Shown here: one piece after another, positions 43,494 to 51,611 of the stretch
Layout of the letters: each line of letters opens with the position of its first letter
How positions within the stretch are numbered: position 1 is the stretch's first letter
From: Cohnella sp. AR92
GTDB taxonomy: Bacteria; Bacillota; Bacilli; Paenibacillales; Paenibacillaceae
Direction of reading: 5' to 3'
Assembly (NCBI RefSeq): GCF_003990975.1
Contig: NZ_RZJR01000017.1
Span: forward strand, 1 to 64,000
DNA length: 64,000 nucleotides
Program-made: the position numbers and the translations under genes
Notes under the pieces: generated by a model
Told to the model about the DNA's origin: nothing
Seen by the model: the letters and a program-made list of their open reading frames with translations, nothing else
Databases searched by the model: none

Positions 43494-44486
43494 ATGATCT
43501 CCGTTAACGGCTTGTCCAAGCATTACAGGATCGCAAGCAGGGAGCCCGGGCTGACGGGCGCCGTAAAGGGACTTTTCTCGCGGGAATATACGATAAAGCG
43601 AGCGGTCGACGACATCAGCTTCCGGATCGAACAGGGGGAGATGGTGGGCTACATCGGCGCGAACGGAGCGGGCAAATCGACGACGATCAAGATGCTGTGC
43701 GGCATCCTGACGCCGAGCTCGGGCGAGGTGACCGTCAACGGGCTTGTTCCGTACCGGGACCGGAAGCGCAACGCGAGCCAGATCGGCGCCGTGTTCGGGC
43801 AGCGCTCCCAGCTGTTCTGGGACATCGCGGTGCGCGAGTCCTATGAGCTGCTGAAGCATATTTACGAGATTCCGGAGCGGGAGTTCAAAGAGACGATCGC
43901 GATGTTCGCCGAGGTGCTGCAGCTGGAGCCCTTGATGGGCATGGCGGCCCGCCAGCTGTCGCTCGGGCAGAAAATGCGGTGCGAGCTGGCTGCCGCCTTC
44001 CTTCACAACCCGTCGATCGTGTACCTCGACGAGCCGACGATCGGATTGGATGTGGCGGTTAAAGCGAGGATCCGCGAGTTCATCAAAGAGATGAACCGGC
44101 TTCGCGAGACGACGGTTATCCTGACGACTCACGACATGCAGGATATCGAGGAGATCTGCAAGCGGATTCTGATCATCGACGAAGGCAAGGTGCTGTACGA
44201 CGGAAGCATTCAATCGATCAAAGACCGCTTCGGCCACAAGCGAGTCGTGCATTTCGAACTGGAGGCGGAGGGAGGCTTCGCCTTCGAGCTCCCCGAACCG
44301 CTGATCGGGCTCGCCGAGTCCGCCGTAGGCGAGGAAGGCCGGGTCAGCCTGACGTTCAGCAATCAGGCGGTCACGGCGGCCGACGTCATCTCGGCGATGA
44401 TGCAATCGTATCGGGTTCGGGATCTGACCATCGCCGACCCGACGATCGAGTCCATCGTTCAGGAACTCTACGAGCGAGGGATCTGA
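43494..44486 (+). CDS. ABC-2 exporter ATPase (YbhF/COG4586-type)
   Basis: A 330-residue ATPase. Walker A GANGAGKST is near residue 63. The signature is LSLGQKMR instead of LSGGQ, as typical for this subclass. Walker B IVYLDEPTIGLD and H-loop ILTTHDMQ follow. A ~90-residue C-terminal extension is present. It powers the two downstream membrane subunits, an exporter of the DrrA/DrrB or viologen-type class whose substrate is unknown. AAGAAGGGGCC precedes the ATG. Confidence 0.9.
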   Translation: MISVNGLSKHYRIASREPGLTGAVKGLFSREYTIKRAVDDISFRIEQGEMVGYIGANGAGKSTTIKMLCGILTPSSGEVTVNGLVPYRDRKRNASQIGAVFGQRSQLFWDIAVRESYELLKHIYEIPEREFKETIAMFAEVLQLEPLMGMAARQLSLGQKMRCELAAAFLHNPSIVYLDEPTIGLDVAVKARIREFIKEMNRLRETTVILTTHDMQDIEEICKRILIIDEGKVLYDGSIQSIKDRFGHKRVVHFELEAEGGFAFELPEPLIGLAESAVGEEGRVSLTFSNQAVTAADVISAMMQSYRVRDLTIADPTIESIVQELYERGI

Positions 44487-44488
44487 CG

Positions 44489-45277
44489 ATGCGCAAATAC
44501 TGGGAAATGATGAAGTCGCAGATCAAGATCGACACTACGTACTCGGCCTGGTACTGGGCGGGAACCGTCTCGATGCTGCTTAAGATGCTGCTCGTCTATG
44601 CTTTCTGGCATGCGGTTTACGAGAATCGCGCCTCCGTGAACGATATGCCGCTGCATGCCATGATCACCTATGTCGTGCTGGCGATGCTGCTGAACAATTA
44701 CGTTGCGGGAGTAGGCGTCCAATTGGCCGGCCAGGTACGGGACGGCAGCGTGGCGATCGAGCTGATGCGGCCTTACAACCTGCTGGATAAACTGGTGGCG
44801 CTCGATCTCGGCACGAAAATCACGGGGACGATACGAGAAGGACTTCCGCTGCTGCTGATCGCCTATTTGTTCATCGGCATCGACGCCCCGGCAACCTGGA
44901 CCGCACTGCCTCTGAGCATCGCAAGCGCCGCCATGGGCGTGTTGATCGGGACTCAGCTTGATCTGGTGCTCGGCGTCGCGGCATTCTGGCTGCATTATAT
45001 CTGGGGTCTGCACACGCTCCGAAGCGCGTTCCTGCTGTTCTTCACCGGCGCGCTGGCGCCGGTCTCGATGTTCCCGGATTGGCTCCGGACGGCGAGCGGC
45101 TTCATGCCGTTCCAATCGATGGTTTATGTGCCCGCGGCCATCTATACCGGCCAATTGGCAGGCGGCGACGCACTGACGGCGATTCTCGTCCAAGCGGGTT
45201 GGCTGGTCTTTATCTACGCCGCCATTCGATTCTCTTGGAAGCTCGCCATACGCAAAGTCGTTATTTTCGGGGGATAA
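44489..45277 (+). CDS. ABC-2 exporter permease (COG4587-type)
   Basis: A 262-residue, six-helix ABC-2-type membrane subunit. Conserved stretch YVAGVGVQLAGQVRDGSVAIELMRPYN precedes the central helices. It starts 2 bp after the ATPase stop. With the next gene it forms a heterodimeric export channel. Confidence 0.88.
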   Translation: MRKYWEMMKSQIKIDTTYSAWYWAGTVSMLLKMLLVYAFWHAVYENRASVNDMPLHAMITYVVLAMLLNNYVAGVGVQLAGQVRDGSVAIELMRPYNLLDKLVALDLGTKITGTIREGLPLLLIAYLFIGIDAPATWTALPLSIASAAMGVLIGTQLDLVLGVAAFWLHYIWGLHTLRSAFLLFFTGALAPVSMFPDWLRTASGFMPFQSMVYVPAAIYTGQLAGGDALTAILVQAGWLVFIYAAIRFSWKLAIRKVVIFGG

Positions 45278-45311
45278 GCCCGTCTGTCGGGAAAGGGGTG
45301 AGCGGAGAAGC

Positions 45312-46103
45312 ATGAGGCGATACGTCAAGCTGTATTGGCAGTTCTTCAAGACTCGGCTGAAGGTGATGATGGAATACCGCGTCGACTTTCTCATCGGGGT
45401 CGCTTCGGTCCTATTGGTTCAAGCGACGTCCGTCATGTTCGTCCGGATCGTGTTCGATCATATCGACGTGCTGCACGGCTGGACTTTCCACCAATTGTTG
45501 TTTATCTATGCGATCGCCATGCTGGGACGCTCGATCGAGCACATTTTCTTCGATAATCTCTGGGTGCTTGGCATGGAATATATTCGACCGGGCAACTTCG
45601 ATCGGCTGCTGATACGTCCCGTCAATCCGCTGTTCCACTTGATTGCCGACCGGGTGCAGCAGGACGGCTTCGGCAGCCTGTTGGTCGGACTGGTCGTGCT
45701 CTTCACGTCGGCGCCTCGACTGGATATAAGCTGGGGTGCGGCGGAAGTGATGCTTCTGCTCTTGATGATTGCTTCCAGCGCGGCGATCTTCCTGGCGGTC
45801 AATCTCTTCTTCGCGGCCTTCTCCTTCTGGATGGTCGACAGCCTGCCGATCATGGCGACGGTGCAGGGGACGAGCGACTTTGCGAGGTATCCGATGAACA
45901 TTTACGGCAAAGGAATTCGTTACGTGCTGACATGGCTTATTCCGTACGGGTTCACCGCTTACTATCCCGCCACGCTGTTCATGGAAGGCTCCGGAGATAG
46001 AAGCATCGCGGCATGGTCGCCGGCCGTCGCCGCCGCCAGCTTAACGATTGCCTATCTATTCTGGAAGAGGGGCCTTAGCTCTTTCTCCAGTACGGGGAAT
46101 TGA
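45312..46103 (+). CDS. ABC-2 exporter permease (COG3694-type)
   Basis: A 263-residue, six-helix ABC-2-type subunit, paralogous to the previous protein: both carry the RPGNFDRLLIRPVNPL-like segment, here intact and in the other as RDGSVAIELMRPYN. It ends with a short basic tail. GGGGTGAGCGGAGAAGC precedes the ATG. Three-gene ATPase-permease-permease order is standard for this exporter class. Confidence 0.88.
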   Translation: MRRYVKLYWQFFKTRLKVMMEYRVDFLIGVASVLLVQATSVMFVRIVFDHIDVLHGWTFHQLLFIYAIAMLGRSIEHIFFDNLWVLGMEYIRPGNFDRLLIRPVNPLFHLIADRVQQDGFGSLLVGLVVLFTSAPRLDISWGAAEVMLLLLMIASSAAIFLAVNLFFAAFSFWMVDSLPIMATVQGTSDFARYPMNIYGKGIRYVLTWLIPYGFTAYYPATLFMEGSGDRSIAAWSPAVAAASLTIAYLFWKRGLSSFSSTGN

Positions 46104-46224
46104 TCGGCTGGCGGAAGCGGTGAAGAGGGCTTAAGAGCTCGGCTTCCGGCCCATGGATGAACGAAGGCTCGATTCTAAGCGCGCAACCGTATTAGGACAA
46201 AAGTAAGCAAAAGCAAGAATCGCT

Positions 46225-46253
46225 TTACACGGCGCCGATGACGATCTATAATA
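46225..46253 (+). promoter_or_regulatory. Promoter of the second tRNA-Leu
   Basis: TTTACA at 46225-46230, 17-bp spacer, perfect TATAAT at 46248-46253. Confidence 0.7.
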
Positions 46254-46298
46254 AGCCTTGTCGTCTTCGAGAGGCTTCGGCCTTGAAGCGAGACACAT

Positions 46299-46385
46299 GC
46301 GGTCGTGGCGGAATTGGCAGACGCGCTGGATTCAGGTTCCAGTGGTAGCAATACCGTGGAGGTTCGAGTCCTCTCGACCGCACCA
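46299..46385 (+). tRNA. tRNA-Leu (anticodon CAG), second copy
   Basis: An 87-nt class II tRNA. Acceptor stem GCGGTCG/CGACCGC, the same D-arm and TTCAGGT anticodon loop (CAG) as the copy at 13.2 kb, a different variable arm (GGTAGCAATACC), GGTTCGAGTCC T-arm, encoded CCA. Confidence 0.97.
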
Positions 46386-46399
46386 CCTACTTAAACCCG

Positions 46400-46428
46400 A
46401 GAAGCCTTGAGATTCAAGGCTTCTTTTT
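46400..46428 (+). terminator. Terminator of the second tRNA-Leu
   Basis: AGAAGCCTTGA pairs with TCAAGGCTTCT around a 3-nt loop, followed by TTTT. Confidence 0.88.
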
Positions 46429-46507
46429 GTTTTCGCTATGGAGATCCCCCGAACGAAGCTCTAAGGGAAATATCAGCCTGCCCCTGATCCGACTCCCCAT
46501 GCACGAT

Positions 46508-46549
46508 AAAAAAAGACCTCCATCTCCGCTAGTAGAGGGAGAAGAGGTC
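46508..46549 (-). terminator. Terminator of the IclR-dmpF-dmpG operon
   Basis: On the minus strand GACCTC..CTCC pairs with GGAG..GAGGTC and is followed by seven T residues. It sits about 55 bp after the aldolase stop. Confidence 0.75.
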
Positions 46550-46604
46550 CATCTGCAGAAAAAGTCCGACTCTTGCTTCAGCTCGCTGCCGCGCGACTCT
46601 TCAA

Positions 46605-47627
46605 TTAACGGCTCGTCGCAGCTCTCGCCAGCTCCGCGGCGACGTCGAGTATCATGTCCTCCTGGCCGCCGACGACCTTGCGCTTGCCCAGCTCGATCAG
46701 GATATCCCGGGAGTCGACGCCGAACTTGGCCGCGGCGCGCTTCGCATGAAGCGCGAAGCTCGAATACACGCCCGCGTAGCCGAGCACCAGGCTGTCCTTC
46801 GTTATCTCCTGAGGCGTCGGTAGGATAGGAGCGACGATGTCCTCGGCGAGATCCATCATCCGGTACAGATCGATGCCGGTCGGGATGCCCAGTCGCTCGA
46901 GCACGGCCACGAGCACCTCCGTCTGGGTGTTGCCTGCGCCTGCGCCGAGGCAGCGCACGCTGCCGTCGATGCGGGTCGCGCCTTCCTCGATGGCGACCAG
47001 GGTATTCGCCATCGCCAGCGACAGATTGTTGTGGGCATGGAAGCCGACGTTCGCGCCGATATGCTCCCTTAAGGCGCGAATGCGCTGGCGCACCTGGTGC
47101 GGAAGAAGGGTGCCGGCGGAATCGACGACATAGACGGTGTCGGCTCCGTAGCTCTCCATTTTGCGCGCTTGCTCAACCAAGGTGGCGACATCGGCCATAT
47201 GCGACATCATCAGGAAGCCGACCGTCTCCATGCCAAGGTCCTTCGCGGCGGCGATATGCTGCGTGGCGACGTCCGCTTCCGTCACATGGGTCGCGACCCG
47301 CGCCATCTTCGCTCCGAGCTTGGCCGCCTGCTTCAGTTCCTTCACCGTTCCGATGCCGGGGATGAGAAGCACGGCGATCTTGGAGACGTCCGAGACGGAG
47401 ACGGCCGCTTCGATCAGCTCGAACTCATCGGTTCGAGACAGGCCGAATTGCAGCGTCGATCCGGCGAGGCCGTCGCCATGCGAGACTTCGATGTACGGCA
47501 CGCGGGCGTCGTTCAGCGCTTTGGCCACCTTCAGCACTTGTTCGACCGTATACTGATGGGCGACCGCATGGCTTCCATCGCGCAGCGCGACCTCCGTAAT
47601 CAAGACGTTAGGGGTTGTCATCTTCAT
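46605..47627 (-). CDS. dmpG: 4-hydroxy-2-oxovalerate aldolase
   Basis: A 340-residue HMGL-like TIM barrel. EVALRDGSHAVAHQYT carries the metal-binding RDG motif, HNNLSLAMANTLVAI is the second site, and GAGNTQTEVLVAVLERLG is the family signature. It splits 4-hydroxy-2-oxovalerate into pyruvate and acetaldehyde. The partner gene is directly upstream, and the two proteins normally form a complex that channels acetaldehyde. The ATG at 47627 overlaps the dehydrogenase stop (TGATG). CAGGAGC precedes it. Confidence 0.95.
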   Translation of the reverse strand: MKMTTPNVLITEVALRDGSHAVAHQYTVEQVLKVAKALNDARVPYIEVSHGDGLAGSTLQFGLSRTDEFELIEAAVSVSDVSKIAVLLIPGIGTVKELKQAAKLGAKMARVATHVTEADVATQHIAAAKDLGMETVGFLMMSHMADVATLVEQARKMESYGADTVYVVDSAGTLLPHQVRQRIRALREHIGANVGFHAHNNLSLAMANTLVAIEEGATRIDGSVRCLGAGAGNTQTEVLVAVLERLGIPTGIDLYRMMDLAEDIVAPILPTPQEITKDSLVLGYAGVYSSFALHAKRAAAKFGVDSRDILIELGKRKVVGGQEDMILDVAAELARAATSR

Positions 47628-48532
47628 CAGCTCCTGTCTGCGCCTTGCGCGTTCGTTCTAGATAGCAGATTCTTGGCGAACTCTTCGGCGACCTTGACCC
47701 CGGCGGCCGTCATGATGTCGAGATTGCCCGAATAGGTCGGAAGATAATCCCCGGCGCCTTCCACTTCCAGAAATACCGTGACTTTGTTGCCTTCGAACTG
47801 AGGCTCCGAGCGCAGTCGATACCCCGGCACGTAAGCCTGGACCACCGCGGCCATCTCCCGGATCGAGCGCGCGATGGCTGCCTCGTCCATCGTTCCGTCT
47901 TCGACGAGTGCGTAGACCGTATCCCTCATCAGGATCGGTGGTTCCGCGGGATTCAGCAGGATTAGGGCTCTTCCTTTCTTGGCTCCGCCCACTTCCTCGA
48001 TGGCCCGCGCCGTCGTCTGGGTGAATTCGTCCACGTTCGCCCGGGTTCCGGGACCCGCGCTTCGGCTGGAGATCGTCGCGACGATCTCGGCATAGGCCAC
48101 CGGGCTGACCCGGTTGATCGCATGGACCATGGGAATCGTCGCCTGGCCGCCGCAGGTGATCAGATTGATGTTGTCGACGTCCAGGTTGGCGTCCAGGTTG
48201 ACCGCCGGAACGATGAGGGGGCCGATCGCCGCCGGAGTCATGTCGATCGCTTTCTTGCCGGCTTCCCTCAGCATCTTGGCGTGCCTCACGTGAGCCTTCG
48301 CCGATGTGGCGTCGAACACGATATCCGCTAAATCCGGATGCTGCTCCAGGAACCCTTTGAGTCCCGAATCGACCGTTACGTAGCCGAGATCGCGGGCGCG
48401 GCGCAAGCCGTCCGATTCGGGATCGATTCCTATCATCGTCGTCAGCTCCAGCACGCTGGAGCGGCCTAATTTGATCATGAGATCCGTGCCGATATTGCCC
48501 GAGCCCAGTATGGCGACTTTCACTTTCGACAT
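47627..48532 (-). CDS. dmpF: Acetaldehyde dehydrogenase (acetylating)
   Basis: A 301-residue NAD-dependent enzyme. VAILGSGNIGTDLMIKL is the Rossmann nucleotide motif. The catalytic Cys is in NLITCGGQATIPMVHAI. It converts acetaldehyde plus CoA to acetyl-CoA and works in complex with the aldolase. AAGGAGGAG precedes the ATG. It lies 16 bp after the IclR gene on the same strand. Confidence 0.95.
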   Translation of the reverse strand: MSKVKVAILGSGNIGTDLMIKLGRSSVLELTTMIGIDPESDGLRRARDLGYVTVDSGLKGFLEQHPDLADIVFDATSAKAHVRHAKMLREAGKKAIDMTPAAIGPLIVPAVNLDANLDVDNINLITCGGQATIPMVHAINRVSPVAYAEIVATISSRSAGPGTRANVDEFTQTTARAIEEVGGAKKGRALILLNPAEPPILMRDTVYALVEDGTMDEAAIARSIREMAAVVQAYVPGYRLRSEPQFEGNKVTVFLEVEGAGDYLPTYSGNLDIMTAAGVKVAEEFAKNLLSRTNAQGADRS

Positions 48533-48548
48533 CGCGTTCTCCTCCTTG

Positions 48549-49319
48549 TTATGGTTGCTCTAGGTAGCCCATGCCGCGGGAGATGCCCGCAGCCGCGCGA
48601 GTGATCGTCCGAACGACTTCCGGCAGCTTCGTCTCGTCCAGCCGCAAGGAAGGAATCGAGCAGCTGACGGAGGCGACGGCCTGTCCTTGATGGTCGAAGA
48701 TAGGGGCGGCCACGCATCTGAGCCCGAGCTCGATCTCCTCGTTGTCGAGCGCGAAGCCGTTCTCCCGAATGTGCCGCATCTGCTCCCGCAACTGGTCGAC
48801 GTCGGTAATCGTGAATTTTGTAAACGGTTGCAATTCCGCTTGCGCAAGAAGTCGGTCGACGGTGTCTTCGTCTTGGTACGCAAGGATCGCCTTGGCGACG
48901 CCGGTGCAATGCCATGGAGCTCTCTTGCCGACGTGCGAGTAAATCCGAAGGGATTGAGGGCCTTCCACTTTGTCAACGTAGATCGCTTCGTCCTGCTGCC
49001 GTACGACCAGATGAACGGTCTCCTTAAGCCGGTCGGCCAGATCCCGAAGAATCGGGCGTGCGATGCCCCCGATCTCAAGCGAACCGGCGAACGCGTTGCC
49101 CAGACGGAACAGCTTCATTCCGAGCTTGTACTTCAGGTCGGCCGGGTTCTGCTGCAGGTAACCGCCGCGCTCCAGCGTCCGGATGATTCCGTGAGCCGTG
49201 CTCTTGGACAAGCCTGTCGCGAGGCTGATTTCTTTGACGCTTAGTTCCGGCGAAGAACCGAGAAACAGCTCCAGAATCGCCAGCGCCCTATCCACGGATT
49301 GAATCGATTTCTCGGTCAT
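48549..49319 (-). CDS. IclR-family transcriptional regulator
   Basis: A 256-residue protein with an N-terminal winged helix (ELSVKEISLATGLSKSTAHGIIRTLERGGYL) and an effector domain (LKETVHLVVRQQDEAIYVDKVEG ... FALDNEEIELGLRCVAAPI). IclR proteins of aromatic pathways bind a pathway intermediate. It is the first gene of the minus-strand block and the palindrome at 49332-49348 lies just upstream of its ATG, pointing to autoregulation and control of the divergent genes. GGAGGGG precedes the ATG. Confidence 0.92.
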   Translation of the reverse strand: MTEKSIQSVDRALAILELFLGSSPELSVKEISLATGLSKSTAHGIIRTLERGGYLQQNPADLKYKLGMKLFRLGNAFAGSLEIGGIARPILRDLADRLKETVHLVVRQQDEAIYVDKVEGPQSLRIYSHVGKRAPWHCTGVAKAILAYQDEDTVDRLLAQAELQPFTKFTITDVDQLREQMRHIRENGFALDNEEIELGLRCVAAPIFDHQGQAVASVSCSIPSLRLDETKLPEVVRTITRAAAGISRGMGYLEQP

Positions 49320-49331
49320 GTCCCCTCCATT

Positions 49332-49348
49332 GTTCGATAATATCGAAC
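49332..49348. promoter_or_regulatory. Perfect palindrome upstream of iclR (operator)
   Basis: GTTCGATAATATCGAAC is an 8-1-8 perfect inverted repeat, 13 bp before the iclR ATG. It fits the GTTCG/CGAAC half-sites used by IclR-family dimers. Confidence 0.65.
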
Positions 49349-49530
49349 GCCATTCGTAAATATAGGATCAAGATTGCCCTAATCTTAACGAGCTCTATCT
49401 TCGGCTGTCAATAGCTATTCTTTTTTTCGTTGTCGGGAAGACTTGGACTTAAGGAGCATCATGCTTATGATTAGAGTGAGCGCCATCCTATTTTTCGACA
49501 AATACGACGACAAAAGGACGTTGATCCGCC

Positions 49531-51378
49531 ATGCGTATCCATATCTCCGAAGAAGGCTTGAGCAACGAAGCCGAACGGGAACACCGCCGCATCCAGACCT
49601 CATCCTCCGCTTTCGGCATTTTGAGAGAGCAACTTTTGGAAAATATCGGAATAGACCGCATTCGAGGATTTCTTTTTCACTTCGGCTGGGAGATGGGCGT
49701 CAACGACGCCAAAGAAGCGATGCAGTCCGGAATGCCGTTGGACGAACTCATCAAGTACGGGCCGATTCTGCATGCCAAGAGCGGGCAGATTCGCGGGTTC
49801 AAGCATGAATGCTCGGTCGTGCGGGAGGAAGAGGGCCGGCTCGTGTCCGTATTGGGGCAAGGCGTTTGGCTGGATTCCTACGAAGCGGCCGAGCACCTGA
49901 AGCGGCATGGCGTCTCGACTGCGCCGGTCTGCCATACGCTGATCGGGTATTCGAGCGGCTTCATGACGACGATCTTCGGGCAGCCGCTGCTGGCCAGAGA
50001 GATCTCCTGCGTCGGCAAGGGAGACGCGGAATGCCGCTGGGTCATCAAGCTGGAGCGGGAATGGGCGGAGCAGGAGATCCGCGAGGAACGGCTGGAGTAC
50101 GCGCATACGCCAATCGTCAAAGAACTGGAGTATACCTACGACCAGCTGCTCGAGCAGAAAAACATCGTTACCCGCATGGCCGATTTTCACCACAAGCTTA
50201 CGGAAGCGGTCATCGGCGGCATCGACCTGGCGGCAATGGTCGAGCGGGTCTATCGCATGCTGGGCATTCCTGTCGCGATGACGGACGGCTTCGGCAAGCG
50301 GATCGTCGCGTCATCCGGCTTGCCCGACGAGGCCGTAGCCGAGCTGGAGAAGCAGCTTCGGCAAGCCGTCAAAGAGCATAGCCCCTTCGGAAGAAAAGCA
50401 ATCCGGACGACGGACGGCAAGGAGCTGCTCATCGCTTCGATTCCCGTGCAGAAGGAGATAATGGGGTACTGCGCTTTCTTGTACGAAGACGGCATCCGGA
50501 GCAAGCGCTCGGAGGACGATCTCTTGCTCGACCGTTTCGTCAGCGCAGCCTCTCTTATTCTTCTGAACGAGAAAACGAGGTTCGATTCGTTCGAGCGGAT
50601 GAAGGGGAATTTTCTGGACCAGCTGCTGGACGGCAAGCTTCCGGAGAGCGAGATCGTTCAGAGAGGAGCCTATGCCGGACTGGACCTGAGGCTCCCGTAC
50701 GAGATCGTCGTCATGGACTATGCCAAGGCCAAGCTGACCCTCGAAGAGGAATTCCGCCAACAGGAGCTTCTCTACGAAGCGGCCGTCCGTTACTTCAAGA
50801 GCAAGCATCGTTCCGTTCTGATCGGGCATCGCAACGGCCGCATGGTCCTATTGTTTACGCTGGGGGCTGACCAGCAATCTTCCGCCGAGCTCCTGAAGCC
50901 ATTCCAGCAGGAGCTTGCCCGGCTATACCCGCAAGGAGATTACCGATTCGGAATCAGCGGCGTCGGCGACGATATCGGCAGCGCGAGCAAGCGTTACGAG
51001 GAGGCGTCGGTCGCTCTAAGGCTGGCCAGGCGCAAAGCCATCGTGCCGTTTCGCTCGCTGGGCATCTTCGGCCTGCTCATCGATAACCGGAACGAGAGAG
51101 AGATCGGCATGATCGTGAAGCGGGAGCTCGGCTCGCTCTATAACCTTCAAGATCCCAAATCGGTCGAGCTCCTGCTGACCCTGCACAGCTACTTGCTGAA
51201 CGGGGGCAAGCTGGAACAGACCATGAGCGACCTGTCCCTGTCGATGAGCGGGCTCCGGCATCGGATCGCGAGAATCGAAGAGAAGCTGCAGAAGGATCTG
51301 CGCAACCCGACCGAGATGCACCAGCTGTGGCTGATCCTGAACTATCTGATCGCCGTCGGGGAATTACAGGTCGAATAG
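49531..51378 (+). CDS. V4R-domain PucR-like aromatic-pathway activator
   Basis: A 615-residue protein. Residues about 1-210 match XylR_N plus V4R, the phenol-sensing part of XylR/DmpR (SGQIRGFKHECSVV, GYSSGFMTTIFGQPLLAREISCVGKGDAECRWVIKLE). No sigma-54 AAA+ domain follows. Instead there is a GAF-like segment, then a CdaR/PucR-type region and a C-terminal HTH (LLLTLHSYLLNGGKLEQ ... LSMSGLRHRIARIEEKL). It probably senses the aromatic substrate and activates the operon that starts at 51.6 kb. The start is supported by AAAGGACG ten bases upstream. It is divergent from iclR. Confidence 0.85.
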   Translation: MRIHISEEGLSNEAEREHRRIQTSSSAFGILREQLLENIGIDRIRGFLFHFGWEMGVNDAKEAMQSGMPLDELIKYGPILHAKSGQIRGFKHECSVVREEEGRLVSVLGQGVWLDSYEAAEHLKRHGVSTAPVCHTLIGYSSGFMTTIFGQPLLAREISCVGKGDAECRWVIKLEREWAEQEIREERLEYAHTPIVKELEYTYDQLLEQKNIVTRMADFHHKLTEAVIGGIDLAAMVERVYRMLGIPVAMTDGFGKRIVASSGLPDEAVAELEKQLRQAVKEHSPFGRKAIRTTDGKELLIASIPVQKEIMGYCAFLYEDGIRSKRSEDDLLLDRFVSAASLILLNEKTRFDSFERMKGNFLDQLLDGKLPESEIVQRGAYAGLDLRLPYEIVVMDYAKAKLTLEEEFRQQELLYEAAVRYFKSKHRSVLIGHRNGRMVLLFTLGADQQSSAELLKPFQQELARLYPQGDYRFGISGVGDDIGSASKRYEEASVALRLARRKAIVPFRSLGIFGLLIDNRNEREIGMIVKRELGSLYNLQDPKSVELLLTLHSYLLNGGKLEQTMSDLSLSMSGLRHRIARIEEKLQKDLRNPTEMHQLWLILNYLIAVGELQVE

Positions 51379-51498
51379 CCGTTCCTGCCAGGCTTCTAGT
51401 CAGGCGGAAGGACAAAAGTTATCTAAGTTAGCGCGAATTAATGGACAAAAGATGCTCTAGTTCGAAGGCGGCTAAGCTTAGTACACTAGTTGCGAGAG

Positions 51499-51514
51499 AT
51501 GAAAGCGGTTGCAA
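51499..51514 (+). promoter_or_regulatory. Perfect cre site upstream of the aromatic operon
   Basis: ATGAAAGCGGTTGCAA matches every position of the CcpA consensus WTGNAARCGNWWNCAW. It suggests catabolite repression when preferred sugars are present. Confidence 0.7.
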
Positions 51515-51543
51515 AACGAATCGCCTTCGCCTCCGTTGTCGAG

Positions 51544-51589
51544 AATCGTTCATTAACCGCATGAAGTTAAGCCGAATCGTTAATTAACG
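51544..51589. promoter_or_regulatory. Twin operator-like repeats upstream of the aromatic operon
   Basis: AATCGTTCATTAACCGC at 51544 and AATCGTTAATTAACGCT at 51575 are related and spaced 31 bp apart, about three helical turns. The second contains the perfect palindrome CGTTAATTAACG (51578-51589). They are candidate binding sites for the V4R/PucR or IclR regulator. Confidence 0.5.
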
Positions 51590-51611
51590 CTAACCAAACG
51601 AGGTGACCCTG

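Noticed and set aside
13178..46385. A 33-kb genomic island between the two tRNA-Leu genes
   Set aside because: Both tRNAs are complete and differ in sequence, and no integrase lies near either. The genes between are ordinary in composition.
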